Below are positions 1 through 6,553 of a DNA stretch of 11,494 nt, piece after piece. The stretch lies in contig NZXL01000014.1 in NCBI GenBank assembly GCA_002697705.1, positions 7,038-18,531 on the forward strand, written 5' to 3'. Positions within the stretch are counted from its first letter, which is position 1; the number at the start of each line of letters is the position of its first letter. The translations under genes were made by a program, and so were the position numbers. A model generated the notes under the pieces. It was not told the origin of the DNA and did no database searches. It saw only the letters and a program-made list of their open reading frames with translations. The stretch is from Methanobacteriota archaeon (GTDB lineage Archaea; Thermoplasmatota; Poseidoniia; Poseidoniales; Poseidoniaceae).

Positions 1-331
1 AATTGATTTCTTTTTCTAAAACTTTAGATTCTAATTCAGCCCAGGCATTGCCAACTGCTGAATCATTTTCGATTTCTTGCATCTCCTTTTGGATTCTATC
101 AGCCATTTGATTTTCATCTTCATCGGGAAAATAATTTTTTAGATAATTGTGATTTTGTTTTAACAATCTCCCGGAGGCCAAACAAATCAAAGAAATTAGC
201 AAAAATATGTGACCAAATCCAAGTTCAACAATGTCCATCCTACCTTGTATCAAACCAAAGCCACATGCTAAAATTAGCCCGAAACCAGTTCCGTAAAGCA
301 GACGAGATGCGGCTTTGGCTGGTTCGTCCAT
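1..331 (-). CDS. Two-helix membrane protein, N-terminal part (runs off left edge)
   Basis: Reading the minus strand from the ATG at 331 gives 110 codons without a stop to the window edge, so the 3' end of the gene is missing. The protein begins MDEPAKAASRLLYG. It has two hydrophobic stretches at about residues 12-29 and 37-53, separated by a short loop, followed by a charged acidic and glutamine-rich tail. The likely form is a small membrane protein with a soluble C-terminal helical region. A GGTGG stretch about 9 bases before the ATG could serve as a ribosome binding site. It follows the NTPase gene by about 40 bp in the same direction, so they may be co-transcribed. I do not recognise a family. 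Its layout, two N-terminal helices then a charged tail, resembles the membrane proteins at 4156-5143, but I see no clear sequence match. Confidence 0.7.
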   Translation of the reverse strand, partial: MDEPAKAASRLLYGTGFGLILACGFGLIQGRMDIVELGFGHIFLLISLICLASGRLLKQNHNYLKNYFPDEDENQMADRIQKEMQEIENDSAVGNAWAELESKVLEKEIN

Positions 332-371
332 AATAGGTCCACCCTAAACTAGTGCATCAAACCAACGCAAA

Positions 372-953
372 TCAATATGTCTCTCTCATCAATTTGTGAA
401 TTTTATATGGCAAAAGCGCTCGATTTACAGGAGTGACTTCTAAAATTCGTCCATCGTCTCTTCTTCTAATGTCTTGCAGTAAAGGATGTCTACTTTTTTT
501 GTGAAGAGTTAACAATGTCGGTTTATCCACTTGTAATGCACTTCTTACACAGTTGACAAAATCCTCACTTTCTACCGAGAATTTACCGATTTCATCGATA
601 ACAAGTACTTCACATTCTTCTTTAGCATAATTAATTGCTGGTATTGCAACTTCTTCTAGAGCCTTGAGATCCAATCCATATCCAAGGACTCTCAATCGGG
701 AATCAAAGGTTTTGTGAGCAATAACGCCTTCTTCATCGGTAATAATATTGATTACTTTGTAACCCAATCTTTCACCATTTTCTAAAATCGGCTCAGTTCT
801 CATACCACCGACAATTGGCTTTCCAGAAGGATTTCCTCGAATATTGATTTCCCGAGTACGTTCGTCAACTAGCATCTCGAGAACTTTTTCCATAACGGCA
901 GATTTACCACTTCTAGGCAAACCTGTAATTCCTATCTTTGGATGAATTCCCAT
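372..953 (-). CDS. THEP1-type nucleoside-triphosphatase (NTPase_1 family)
   Basis: This is a 193-residue P-loop NTPase of the THEP1/NTPCR family, enzymes that hydrolyse NTPs to NDPs in vitro and whose cellular role is unsettled. The Walker A motif is GLPRSGKS (residues 11-18). The family segment GGMRTEPILENG (49-60) precedes RLGYKVINI, matching the family pattern of a TE-containing segment followed by R-x-G-F/Y. Walker B is VLVIDEIGK (116-124), and the C-terminus carries the VTPVNRALLP pattern typical of these proteins. Length matches the family (about 175-190). The ATG at 953 is preferred over the in-frame TTG at 962 because it puts the P-loop at the usual distance from the N-terminus and has AAGGTTGA 4 bases before the TTAAT leading to the ATG. 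It is a likely soluble cytoplasmic enzyme. The 153-bp gap upstream suggests its own promoter. Confidence 0.9.
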   Translation of the reverse strand: MGIHPKIGITGLPRSGKSAVMEKVLEMLVDERTREINIRGNPSGKPIVGGMRTEPILENGERLGYKVINIITDEEGVIAHKTFDSRLRVLGYGLDLKALEEVAIPAINYAKEECEVLVIDEIGKFSVESEDFVNCVRSALQVDKPTLLTLHKKSRHPLLQDIRRRDDGRILEVTPVNRALLPYKIHKLMRETY

Positions 954-994
954 ATTAATCAACCTTGACTACGCAGTACCCAGTGGCTTATCAG

Positions 995-1001
995 TAATAA
1001 A
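995..1001 (-). promoter_or_regulatory. Possible TATA box for the THEP1-type NTPase gene
   Basis: On the minus strand TTTATTA lies in the gap upstream of the NTPase gene. A start site about 26 bases downstream would give a leader of roughly 18 bases that contains the AAGGTTGA ribosome-binding-like stretch. The element is AT-rich in an AT-rich gap, so this is a weak, position-based call. Confidence 0.3.
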
Positions 1002-1020
1002 CAATCTTGTTGTCAAATAA

Positions 1021-1047
1021 CATAACATGATTTTCTTAAAAGTTATG
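1021..1047. repeat. Short inverted repeat (CATAAC / GTTATG) between the TerB-like and NTPase genes
   Basis: CATAAC at 1021-1026 and GTTATG at 1042-1047 are exact reverse complements with a 15-base AT-rich spacer. It lies upstream of the candidate NTPase promoter and downstream of the TerB-like genes, so it could be an operator or a weak hairpin. Six-base arms can arise by chance in AT-rich DNA. Confidence 0.25.
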
Positions 1048-1106
1048 ATATTAGGCAGAAAACTTCCGGAAAACAACATTAACAGCCGTGAAAGAGTATT
1101 TTGACA

Positions 1107-1538
1107 TTAAATCGAAAGTATTGATTCACTATCATTATATGATTTCCAAATACTTTCAACCCATTCAAATAGTTTTGACATAGTGACTTTATCGACCCCA
1201 GCATTTTTCGCTATTGATGATAGCATACGCAATTCTTTCTTATTATATTCACCATCAACAGCAGATAGTAAAGCACCATCCCTCAATGCGAGTTTCAAAC
1301 CTGTCTCAGATAGAAAACCGATCGTTTTTTCAAAGTTAGGAGGATTATTCAACATATTTCTAATATCAACGCGCATTTCTGGATGTAGCATAGAAGAACC
1401 CATTATGGATTCTAGCAACATCAATTCCTCTTGTACCAATTCTCCATCTATCGATGCGATAATAACCATTAATTCAGCATGGGCTTTTCGCTCTTCTAAA
1501 CTCAAATCATTGAGCGAATTGGGGAACAAAGGCTTCAC
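1107..1538 (-). CDS. TerB-like protein, second of a tandem pair
   Basis: This 143-residue, mostly helical protein resembles the TerB / DjlA N-terminal type of fold. Two related acidic loops are visible: SIDGELVQEE (29-38) and AVDGEYNKKE (93-102), each with D-G-E followed by an acidic residue. Such loops are the metal-binding positions in TerB-like proteins. It is clearly a paralogue of the gene just upstream: both share the order LxP-R-IR-L-PP, then L-LALRD-L-A-DGE. The start is GTG, and the GTGA overlap with the upstream stop codon points to translational coupling in one operon. TerB domains occur in stress-related and membrane-associated complexes, but there are no TerC/TerD or tellurite genes here, so the function is unknown. 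There is no signal peptide or membrane segment. Confidence 0.72.
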   Translation of the reverse strand: MKPLFPNSLNDLSLEERKAHAELMVIIASIDGELVQEELMLLESIMGSSMLHPEMRVDIRNMLNNPPNFEKTIGFLSETGLKLALRDGALLSAVDGEYNKKELRMLSSIAKNAGVDKVTMSKLFEWVESIWKSYNDSESILSI

Positions 1539-1993
1539 TCCGAGAGGTCATTTAGTAAATCATACCCGCTCTGCATCCATGAATAACCTTCTACGGTCCA
1601 ACTTAACAATCTATCAAGAGATCCCTTTGAAAGTCCAAGGTGAGTAATTATTTCTTCCAAAACTTCTCTTTCATCATCATCTACTTCACCATCAGCAGCA
1701 GCCATCAAAACAGCATCACGTAGGGCTAATCTACCGGCTTCATCACTAAGGCCAGCCAAACACTCATCTAGTGGAGGTGGTGATTTTAGTGCTTCTCTAA
1801 TCATTGCGCGTTGATTTGGAGATAGAAGGGCAGTTCCCAAACGTTGCTCAAACATTGCCATTTCATCAACCGTTAATTCATTGTCAACTCTAGCCATAAA
1901 AGCGAGTAGTCGAGCATAAGAAAAGCGTTCCTCACGAGATAACTTGTGGATGGTATCGGGCAACATGAATCGAGCGTGTAGTTCATCACCCAT
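1535..1993 (-). CDS. TerB-like protein, first of a tandem pair
   Basis: This is a soluble helical protein of 152 residues from the ATG at 1993; an in-frame GTG at 2002 would add three residues. The C-terminal half carries AAADGEVDDDERE (98-110), a very typical TerB-like DGE loop followed by acidic residues. The first loop is weaker, RVDNELTVDE (35-44), with N replacing G. It ends in a 4-base overlap with its paralogue, showing a tandem duplication still expressed as a unit. The two copies differ in that this one has the intact second loop and the other has two near-intact loops, which suggests divergence, perhaps as a heterodimer. An ATAC-containing AT-rich element lies 40-50 bases upstream. 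The actual role cannot be read from the sequence. Confidence 0.72.
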   Translation of the reverse strand: MGDELHARFMLPDTIHKLSREERFSYARLLAFMARVDNELTVDEMAMFEQRLGTALLSPNQRAMIREALKSPPPLDECLAGLSDEAGRLALRDAVLMAAADGEVDDDEREVLEEIITHLGLSKGSLDRLLSWTVEGYSWMQSGYDLLNDLSE

Positions 1994-2032
1994 GAACTTC
2001 ACGCTAATTTTGATAGATTAAACCCCATATTT

Positions 2033-2043
2033 GAGTATAATTT
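2033..2043 (-). promoter_or_regulatory. Possible TATA element upstream of the TerB-like pair
   Basis: The minus strand reads AAATTATACTC here. A start about 26 bases downstream falls near 2010-2014, giving a leader of roughly 10-20 bases before the GTG at 2002 or ATG at 1993. A second candidate, TTTAATC at 2016-2022, would put the start site at the ATG itself (leaderless). The two cannot be separated from sequence alone. Confidence 0.3.
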
Positions 2044-2056
2044 AGAATACCCGAGT

Positions 2057-2482
2057 TTATTCTTCTTCATCGGTATAGCCAAAGACGAACCATCTCATTG
2101 CAGCCCATGTAAAAATACCCCAAATACACATGTTGATTAGGAAAATCAATCTTATTGGTAATTCAGAAATAATCAACAAAGAGTCATAACTCAGAGTTGA
2201 GGCAACTAATCCAAAGGAATAAACAGAAATCGCTCTAAGTAAGGTTTGCTTAATATCTCTTCTTCCATCAAAAGTGAACCACCTATGAACAAAGTGAGCA
2301 ATAGTGCTAGAAAGAATCCAAGAAAGAGTCCAAACAAATGTTTCACCAACATAATCGATGACTGGTGTTACGCGAAAAATCTCCCAAGATACCCAGAAAA
2401 CAAGAGTATTGAAGCCACCAGCAGTAGCAAATCTTTGAATTGTGCCCCTAGGAAACGCATCTTCGATTTTCACTTTTTTCAA
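2057..2482 (-). CDS. GtrA-like membrane protein
   Basis: This is a 141-residue integral membrane protein with four predicted helices (about 18-37, 47-66, 82-104, 108-128). It matches the GtrA/DPMS3-like pattern: RFATAGGFNTLVFW near the N-terminus, HRWFTF after helix 2, and AAMRWFVF at the C-terminal end. GtrA-family proteins help flip or deliver polyprenyl-phosphate-linked sugars across the membrane for surface polysaccharide or protein glycosylation. The TTG start at 2482 is chosen because a strong AAGGAGGT ribosome binding site lies 6 bases before it; a GTG three codons later is the alternative. The gene follows the UDP-sugar dehydrogenase by 19 bp and the sugar nucleotidyltransferase before that, which supports a glycan-assembly operon. 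Confidence 0.85.
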   Translation of the reverse strand: MKKVKIEDAFPRGTIQRFATAGGFNTLVFWVSWEIFRVTPVIDYVGETFVWTLSWILSSTIAHFVHRWFTFDGRRDIKQTLLRAISVYSFGLVASTLSYDSLLIISELPIRLIFLINMCIWGIFTWAAMRWFVFGYTDEEE

Positions 2483-2488
2483 GTATAA

Positions 2489-2496
2489 ACCTCCTT
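2489..2496 (-). promoter_or_regulatory. Strong ribosome binding site of the GtrA-like gene
   Basis: The minus strand reads AAGGAGGT, the full Shine-Dalgarno core, 6 bases before the TTG at 2482. It decides the start codon. It sits only 5 bases past the stop codon of the upstream dehydrogenase gene, consistent with internal initiation on a polycistronic mRNA. It is the strongest such site I saw in this window. Confidence 0.75.
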
Positions 2497-2501
2497 ATGT
2501 G

Positions 2502-3326
2502 TCAATCATCTAATGTGATTACATCGCTTGGTTTACCAGTGAGAATATTTCTTAGTGTTGAATTATCCTTTTGAATTGCATCAAGAAGTTCATATTTACA
2601 ACCTAATTGTTCTGCTAAAACTGCTAAAGCCATGGAGTCTTTAGGCAAGCATTTACCACCAAAACCGCGATTGAGCCCAAAGATTGGGTCAAGGTGAGAA
2701 TCGCCTATTGGTTGGGCTTGCGGCGCAGTAATCATTTCTCTAATCTTATACCAATCTTCACCAAGTTGTTGACAAATATCGTACATTTGATTGGCAAAAA
2801 TAACTTTTGTTGCATAAAATGTATTTTTGGTATATTTGACTAATTCAGCCTCGGTAGGAGTTACCTGAAAGAGATTCTCAGTTCTAATTACGCCCGCTTC
2901 TTTGTGTTGTTGAAATACTCTATCAGCGACATCTTTGTGATGCGTTCCACAAACCAATAAGTCCTGGTTTGCAAAATCTTCTAAGCGCCTTCTTTCTACT
3001 AGGAATTCAGGAGAATACGCGATTTTTAAGTTCGAATATTTTTCATGATATTTTTGGGTAGTCCCTGGTACAACGGTACTTTTGATCACGGCAGTAAAAC
3101 CATCAGGTAGGGAATCTAATATCTCTTCTACAATCCTTGTATCACATGCTCCAGTATCTGGATGTGGAGGTGTTGGAACTGCTATGTATGCAAAATCTAC
3201 ATTGTCGGTAACTATTGAGAGATCTGTACCTCTTGATGGGTCGTGAACAAATAACTCATGGTGGTCTGCAAAGCAATGTTCGATAGCTCCACCAACCATC
3301 CCAGCACCGATAATTCCCACCTTCAT
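2502..3326 (-). CDS. Short UDP-glucose/GDP-mannose dehydrogenase family protein
   Basis: This is predicted to be an NAD-dependent nucleotide-sugar 6-dehydrogenase making a uronic acid sugar nucleotide. Visible motifs: Rossmann GAGMVG (7-12), AVPTPP (49-54), KSTVVPGTT (82-90), SPEFLVE (105-111), the central helix with [10 protein letters not shown] (161-170), and the catalytic cysteine motif GGKCLPKD (223-230, Cys226). The protein is only 274 residues, against about 390-450 for the family. The whole C-terminal UDP-binding domain is absent, and the N-terminal domain is also trimmed between the first Rossmann unit and AVPTP, where the usual EPGL region is missing. The gene ends in a clean stop, and no leftover C-terminal domain is found downstream. 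The ATG at 3326 is preferred over TTG at 3338 because it places the Rossmann motif at the very N-terminus. It sits between a sugar nucleotidyltransferase and a GtrA-like gene. Confidence 0.87.
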   Translation of the reverse strand: MKVGIIGAGMVGGAIEHCFADHHELFVHDPSRGTDLSIVTDNVDFAYIAVPTPPHPDTGACDTRIVEEILDSLPDGFTAVIKSTVVPGTTQKYHEKYSNLKIAYSPEFLVERRRLEDFANQDLLVCGTHHKDVADRVFQQHKEAGVIRTENLFQVTPTEAELVKYTKNTFYATKVIFANQMYDICQQLGEDWYKIREMITAPQAQPIGDSHLDPIFGLNRGFGGKCLPKDSMALAVLAEQLGCKYELLDAIQKDNSTLRNILTGKPSDVITLDD

Positions 3327-3364
3327 ATTTTGAGGCAAGAAGACATTAGGTATGGTGATTTCTA

Positions 3365-4114
3365 TTATTCAATGAATGGGTTAGGGTTTAATTTACCCTC
3401 TTTAGCCATATTTCCGGCTTGAAGCAGTGATTCAGGCGTCCCACAATCTACCCAAGTTTCTTCTCCAATGTTTAGTAATTTAACCGAACCCTCTTTAACG
3501 TACATTCTATTAATGTCTGTAATAGACATGACTTCTTCATTATTACTCACACAGATATCAAGGAATTCCCAAAACCTCTCATCAAAGATATAAATCCCGC
3601 CGATTGCTAAATTTGAAGGCGGATTATCAGGTTTTTCGACAATATCAATTATAGTTCCTTTATCATCTAATTTAGCGACGCCAAATGCTTGAGGTTGGTT
3701 CTCTTTTCGAGCCAATAGAATGCAGCCAGGGTTTGAATCAGCGTTTCTAAAATCATCGACATATTCCCTTAATTCTAGAGTTGTTATATTATCTGAAAAA
3801 TAAATCATTAGTCGACAGTCTTCATTATGAGGCCTTGCAATCGACAGCGCTTTAGCAACACCTTCAGGCTTTTCTTCTAAGACATAATGAATTCTCTCAC
3901 CAGGCAATCCAGAGCCGATATGCTTAGCAATTTGTCCAATAAATTGATTTGAAATGATTGTAATATCTTTAATTCCGGCCCTTCGTATCGTTCCTAAAGC
4001 ATAATCTATAACAGGTCGGTTAAACAATGGAAGTAGTGTTTTTTGAGTATAATGTGTGAAAGGATAGAGGCGACTACCATGGCCGCCTGCAACAAGAATC
4101 GCTTTGACTTCCAT
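3365..4114 (-). CDS. Nucleotide-sugar pyrophosphorylase (RmlA-like nucleotidyltransferase)
   Basis: This is a 249-residue cytoplasmic enzyme expected to join a sugar 1-phosphate to an NTP, releasing pyrophosphate. The nucleotide-binding signature is [11 protein letters not shown] (10-20), followed by K25 and [12 protein letters not shown]. Also present are [11 protein letters not shown] (80-90), the metal-binding SDN (107-109), FGV (144-146), IVEKP (158-162), ITDINRMYV (198-206) and the second metal motif [11 protein letters not shown] (221-231). The protein ends soon after the catalytic domain, with no left-handed beta-helix, so it is like glucose-1-phosphate thymidylyl/uridylyltransferases rather than bifunctional GlmU types. 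Exact base and sugar cannot be read from these motifs. The ATG at 4114 is chosen over TTG at 4126 because it places the signature at residue 10. The dehydrogenase gene follows after 38 bp and probably uses its product. Confidence 0.9.
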   Translation of the reverse strand: MEVKAILVAGGHGSRLYPFTHYTQKTLLPLFNRPVIDYALGTIRRAGIKDITIISNQFIGQIAKHIGSGLPGERIHYVLEEKPEGVAKALSIARPHNEDCRLMIYFSDNITTLELREYVDDFRNADSNPGCILLARKENQPQAFGVAKLDDKGTIIDIVEKPDNPPSNLAIGGIYIFDERFWEFLDICVSNNEEVMSITDINRMYVKEGSVKLLNIGEETWVDCGTPESLLQAGNMAKEGKLNPNPFIE

Positions 4115-4155
4115 GATACAACCCAACCTTAACCTCTATTTCTCCCTTCCTTCAT

Positions 4156-4821
4156 TTAATCATCATCCGGATATAATTCCTTTACCGCTCCGTCCTTAGC
4201 ATTACGTTCGAACCAGTCAGTTTTTACCAAGTCTCCTAGTTTTTCAACTCCCGCTTCGATTAAATCTTTATCTTTTGATTCCGATTCATTCCATCGTTTC
4301 TCAGATATTTCTGCGTATTTTTGGTCGGCTTCGCGAATCAATGATTCTCCGGCAGTTATCTCTTGAGATAAGTCATCATAATCATTATTTTTCATAGCAT
4401 CAATTCTCTGGTTATCCTTGTCTAATGATTGAGATAAAACTCCTCCAGTGGGGCCTTTTTCATCAAAACCCCTTGAGCGGCGGTGTTTTTTATTGGTAAA
4501 GGCGGTTTCTATTTTTTCAAATTCCCCTTTCTTGTATAGTGCAATTGTATTTTTAAATTCAGAATAATCGCGCTCTAAGTCAATTTCAAATCGTTCCGCA
4601 AAATCTTGAATCGAGTTATTTTTTTTATTTTTTATTATTACAAAGTTTAAGCCAAAAAGAACGATTGAAAGCATAATAGTAAAAATTCTGAAATTTAATT
4701 CTTCTAAAACATAAATTAGAATTGAACTGCTTGAAATAATGAAGATACTATTTCCAATTAAGGTGAGGTTTAACCGGTAAATTCGATTGATAAATCGATC
4801 ATATTCCGAACTATAATCCAT
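4156..4821 (-). CDS. Unknown membrane protein with two N-terminal helices and a charged tail
   Basis: This 221-residue protein has two hydrophobic helices at about 17-38 and 44-64, then a basic KNKKNN loop. The remaining soluble part (about 150 residues) is highly charged and mostly helical, with an arginine/histidine patch KKHRRSRGF near residue 110 and an acidic end (YPDDD). I do not recognise a family. The ATG start lies 4 bp after the stop codon of the upstream two-helix protein gene, so the two are almost certainly co-translated. The likely arrangement is a membrane anchor holding a cytoplasmic helical tail, but its role is unknown. Base composition is slightly more AT-rich than its neighbours, especially in the helices, as expected for hydrophobic coding. 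Confidence 0.75.
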   Translation of the reverse strand: MDYSSEYDRFINRIYRLNLTLIGNSIFIISSSSILIYVLEELNFRIFTIMLSIVLFGLNFVIIKNKKNNSIQDFAERFEIDLERDYSEFKNTIALYKKGEFEKIETAFTNKKHRRSRGFDEKGPTGGVLSQSLDKDNQRIDAMKNNDYDDLSQEITAGESLIREADQKYAEISEKRWNESESKDKDLIEAGVEKLGDLVKTDWFERNAKDGAVKELYPDDD

Positions 4822-4825
4822 ATTC

Positions 4826-5143
4826 TCAGCCTTTATTGATTATTGAATTTAGAGTTTCTACTAGGTCATCTTTTTCTAAACTATCTTCTTTCCATCTTAG
4901 AGATTTAATCGCAGTAATTTCGCTTGCTTTAATCGAATTATTCATTCGGTCAAAAGCAAATTGAATAAGTAATCCCATCAAAAGAAAGGCAGCTAGTCCG
5001 AAATGCCATGAAGTGAAATAGCCAACTAAGACCGATATAATTATCCCTTGTACAATGGCAAAAATTCCACGAAAATACATTCGCTTTTTAGATTCCATAG
5101 AATCTAATAATCTTTGAGCAGCCTGTTTGCGAGTCATCGTCAT
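4826..5143 (-). CDS. Small two-helix membrane protein, unknown
   Basis: This 105-residue protein has a basic amphipathic N-terminus (MTMTRKQAAQRLLDSMESKKR), two membrane helices at about 23-43 and 46-65, and a charged C-terminal segment. Its layout matches the protein encoded immediately downstream, but at half the length. The start is ATG at 5143; an ATG two codons later is possible. A GAGGAT stretch 6 bases upstream of the ATG could be the ribosome binding site. It precedes the longer membrane protein by 4 bp, so the two likely form a pair. It follows the winged-helix-like protein gene by about 28 bp. No family recognised. Confidence 0.72.
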   Translation of the reverse strand: MTMTRKQAAQRLLDSMESKKRMYFRGIFAIVQGIIISVLVGYFTSWHFGLAAFLLMGLLIQFAFDRMNNSIKASEITAIKSLRWKEDSLEKDDLVETLNSIINKG

Positions 5144-5171
5144 AACAAATCCTCAGACTCTGCTAAATCTT

Positions 5172-5783
5172 TCAAATTAAGATGAAGCAATCATCATCAA
5201 TTTCCACTATTGAACCATTCATCAATAAATGTTCCAAGGCCTCTTCGATCTCTTCATATGAAACACCTCTGGAGTCCATCTCTGTGACAATTTTTGCCAA
5301 TGTTGCAACAGGCTCACCTTTTGCGACTTCAGCTTCAATTGTCATTAACAATAATTGACAAGCAACCGCTAATAACGGGTCATCACCTTGACTATCTGGT
5401 AGCAATTCCAGGAATGTATTAACCGGATGAGAATCATTGAGTCCAGCCTCCTCATTATCAACAGCCCTTGCTCCAAGTCCAAGCATTGACTTATCATAGT
5501 CGAGGTCGAAACAATCGAACAAGTTTCGCTGCTGAGAGTCAATTAATTCTGCAGCATTTGGATTGAGTCTTTTTGCTATATCCTCTAATCTCTTCAATCG
5601 CTGTTCAGAACTCTTCTTTTCACGTGCAATATCTAAAGAAATCAATTCCATTGCCATCTTTGCTTGTTCCTTCAACCAACTTTCTAAAGTCCATAGAGGA
5701 TCAAGACCACTCATGACTCCACAAAGCCGTTGAATCTCTTCGGGCATTGAATCGATGTGAAGCGGCTCATCTCTCATACACAT
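5172..5783 (-). CDS. Unknown soluble protein with a winged-helix-like C-terminal domain
   Basis: This 203-residue, acidic, mainly helical protein has a tryptophan/lysine-rich amphipathic segment at about 31-75, an acidic middle (residues 90-137) and a C-terminal domain (148-203). That domain has a compact helix-turn-helix pattern, with the recognition-type segment SYEEIEEALEHLLMNGSI followed by the short beta element VEIDDDCFILI. This layout resembles the C-terminal winged-helix modules of archaeal replication and transcription proteins such as MCM, but there is no ATPase or other catalytic motif, so the match is to the fold only. The ATG at 5783 is used; another ATG two codons later is equally possible. 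It lies upstream of the membrane-protein pair and downstream of the CxxC coiled-coil gene. The function is unknown. Confidence 0.7.
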   Translation of the reverse strand: MCMRDEPLHIDSMPEEIQRLCGVMSGLDPLWTLESWLKEQAKMAMELISLDIAREKKSSEQRLKRLEDIAKRLNPNAAELIDSQQRNLFDCFDLDYDKSMLGLGARAVDNEEAGLNDSHPVNTFLELLPDSQGDDPLLAVACQLLLMTIEAEVAKGEPVATLAKIVTEMDSRGVSYEEIEEALEHLLMNGSIVEIDDDCFILI

Positions 5784-5868
5784 GTTTGATTGGTGACAGC
5801 CTATGAAGACTCGCTTAGAATTGAATCGGTTAAACGGTTATGCTAAGTTAAAAAATGATTTTTAGAAA

Positions 5869-6495
5869 TTAGCTTTGAGACCGATTTTTCCACTCTTGTT
5901 CAAATTGAGCCCACATTTCTTGTTCAAGTTGTGCACGTATTTGGGCCTCCATTTGAGGTTGTAATTCTATGATCAATTGCTCTTGAATTTCATACGCCAT
6001 AGTTTGCCTAACATGAGCCTCAGTGGCTCTAATTAGTTCCTCACGTTCGCGCTCGAGTAATTCAGGGGGCGCTCCACTATTCTCGCTCTTATTTCGGTTT
6101 ATTTCCGCCTGAACTACTCGTTCAATTTCACTCATCAATCTCTTTACTACGGCTAATTCCCATTCTTCTCTAGCCGAGGGAGTTTTCATTCTAGATGCCT
6201 CATTTCTCAAGGTTTGAACAATTCTTGCCCTCACTGGATTACCAATTTCGAAGTCATGTGCACCCGAAACAAATCCAACTAGAGCATCTAGCCATTCTTC
6301 TTCCTCTAGTTCATGGCCACACCCAGGACAAGAAATCTCGGAAGAATCGACTACAAGTGGATTTTCTTCTTCCCTAATTTCTTTCTTACCGATTCTACGT
6401 TGTGGAGTTGGCGACTCTTCTAAATCAAATGAAATACTAGTTCCAAAAGTTCCCTTTTTCGGGTTTATTTCGGGTTCACGGGCCATCTTCTTCAT
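5869..6495 (-). CDS. Unknown CxxC zinc-knuckle and coiled-coil protein
   Basis: The protein is 208 residues long. The N-terminus (1-50) is low-complexity and charged, with several basic PKK/RRIGKK patches. It is followed by a single zinc-knuckle-like CPGCGHEL (56-63), only one C-x-x-C pair, which could complete a metal site by dimerisation. From about 105 to 205 it is a long helical region rich in E and Q, ending in repeated QAQL/QEQEMWAQFEQEW-like segments, a probable coiled coil. No catalytic motif is visible. The ATG at 6495 is used; TTG at 6498 or ATG at 6486 are alternatives. It likely acts as a structural or adaptor protein. It sits between the phosphopantothenate synthetase gene and the winged-helix-like gene. 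I do not recognise the family. Confidence 0.7.
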   Translation of the reverse strand: MKKMAREPEINPKKGTFGTSISFDLEESPTPQRRIGKKEIREEENPLVVDSSEISCPGCGHELEEEEWLDALVGFVSGAHDFEIGNPVRARIVQTLRNEASRMKTPSAREEWELAVVKRLMSEIERVVQAEINRNKSENSGAPPELLEREREELIRATEAHVRQTMAYEIQEQLIIELQPQMEAQIRAQLEQEMWAQFEQEWKNRSQS

Positions 6496-6553
6496 CAATT
6501 AGTTATATTGCATAAATAAAAGTTTTACGCCTTCAAAATTTTACATTTTGACT

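Noticed and set aside
1183..1647. Long open frame on the plus strand across the TerB-like genes
   Set aside because: It overlaps two well-supported minus-strand genes that have paralogous, conserved motifs; the plus-strand product is serine/asparagine-rich with no family pattern.
1107..2002. A tellurite resistance or Ter-type stress/defence operon
   Set aside because: Only TerB-like domains are present; there is no TerC, TerD, TerZ or ATP-grasp gene nearby.
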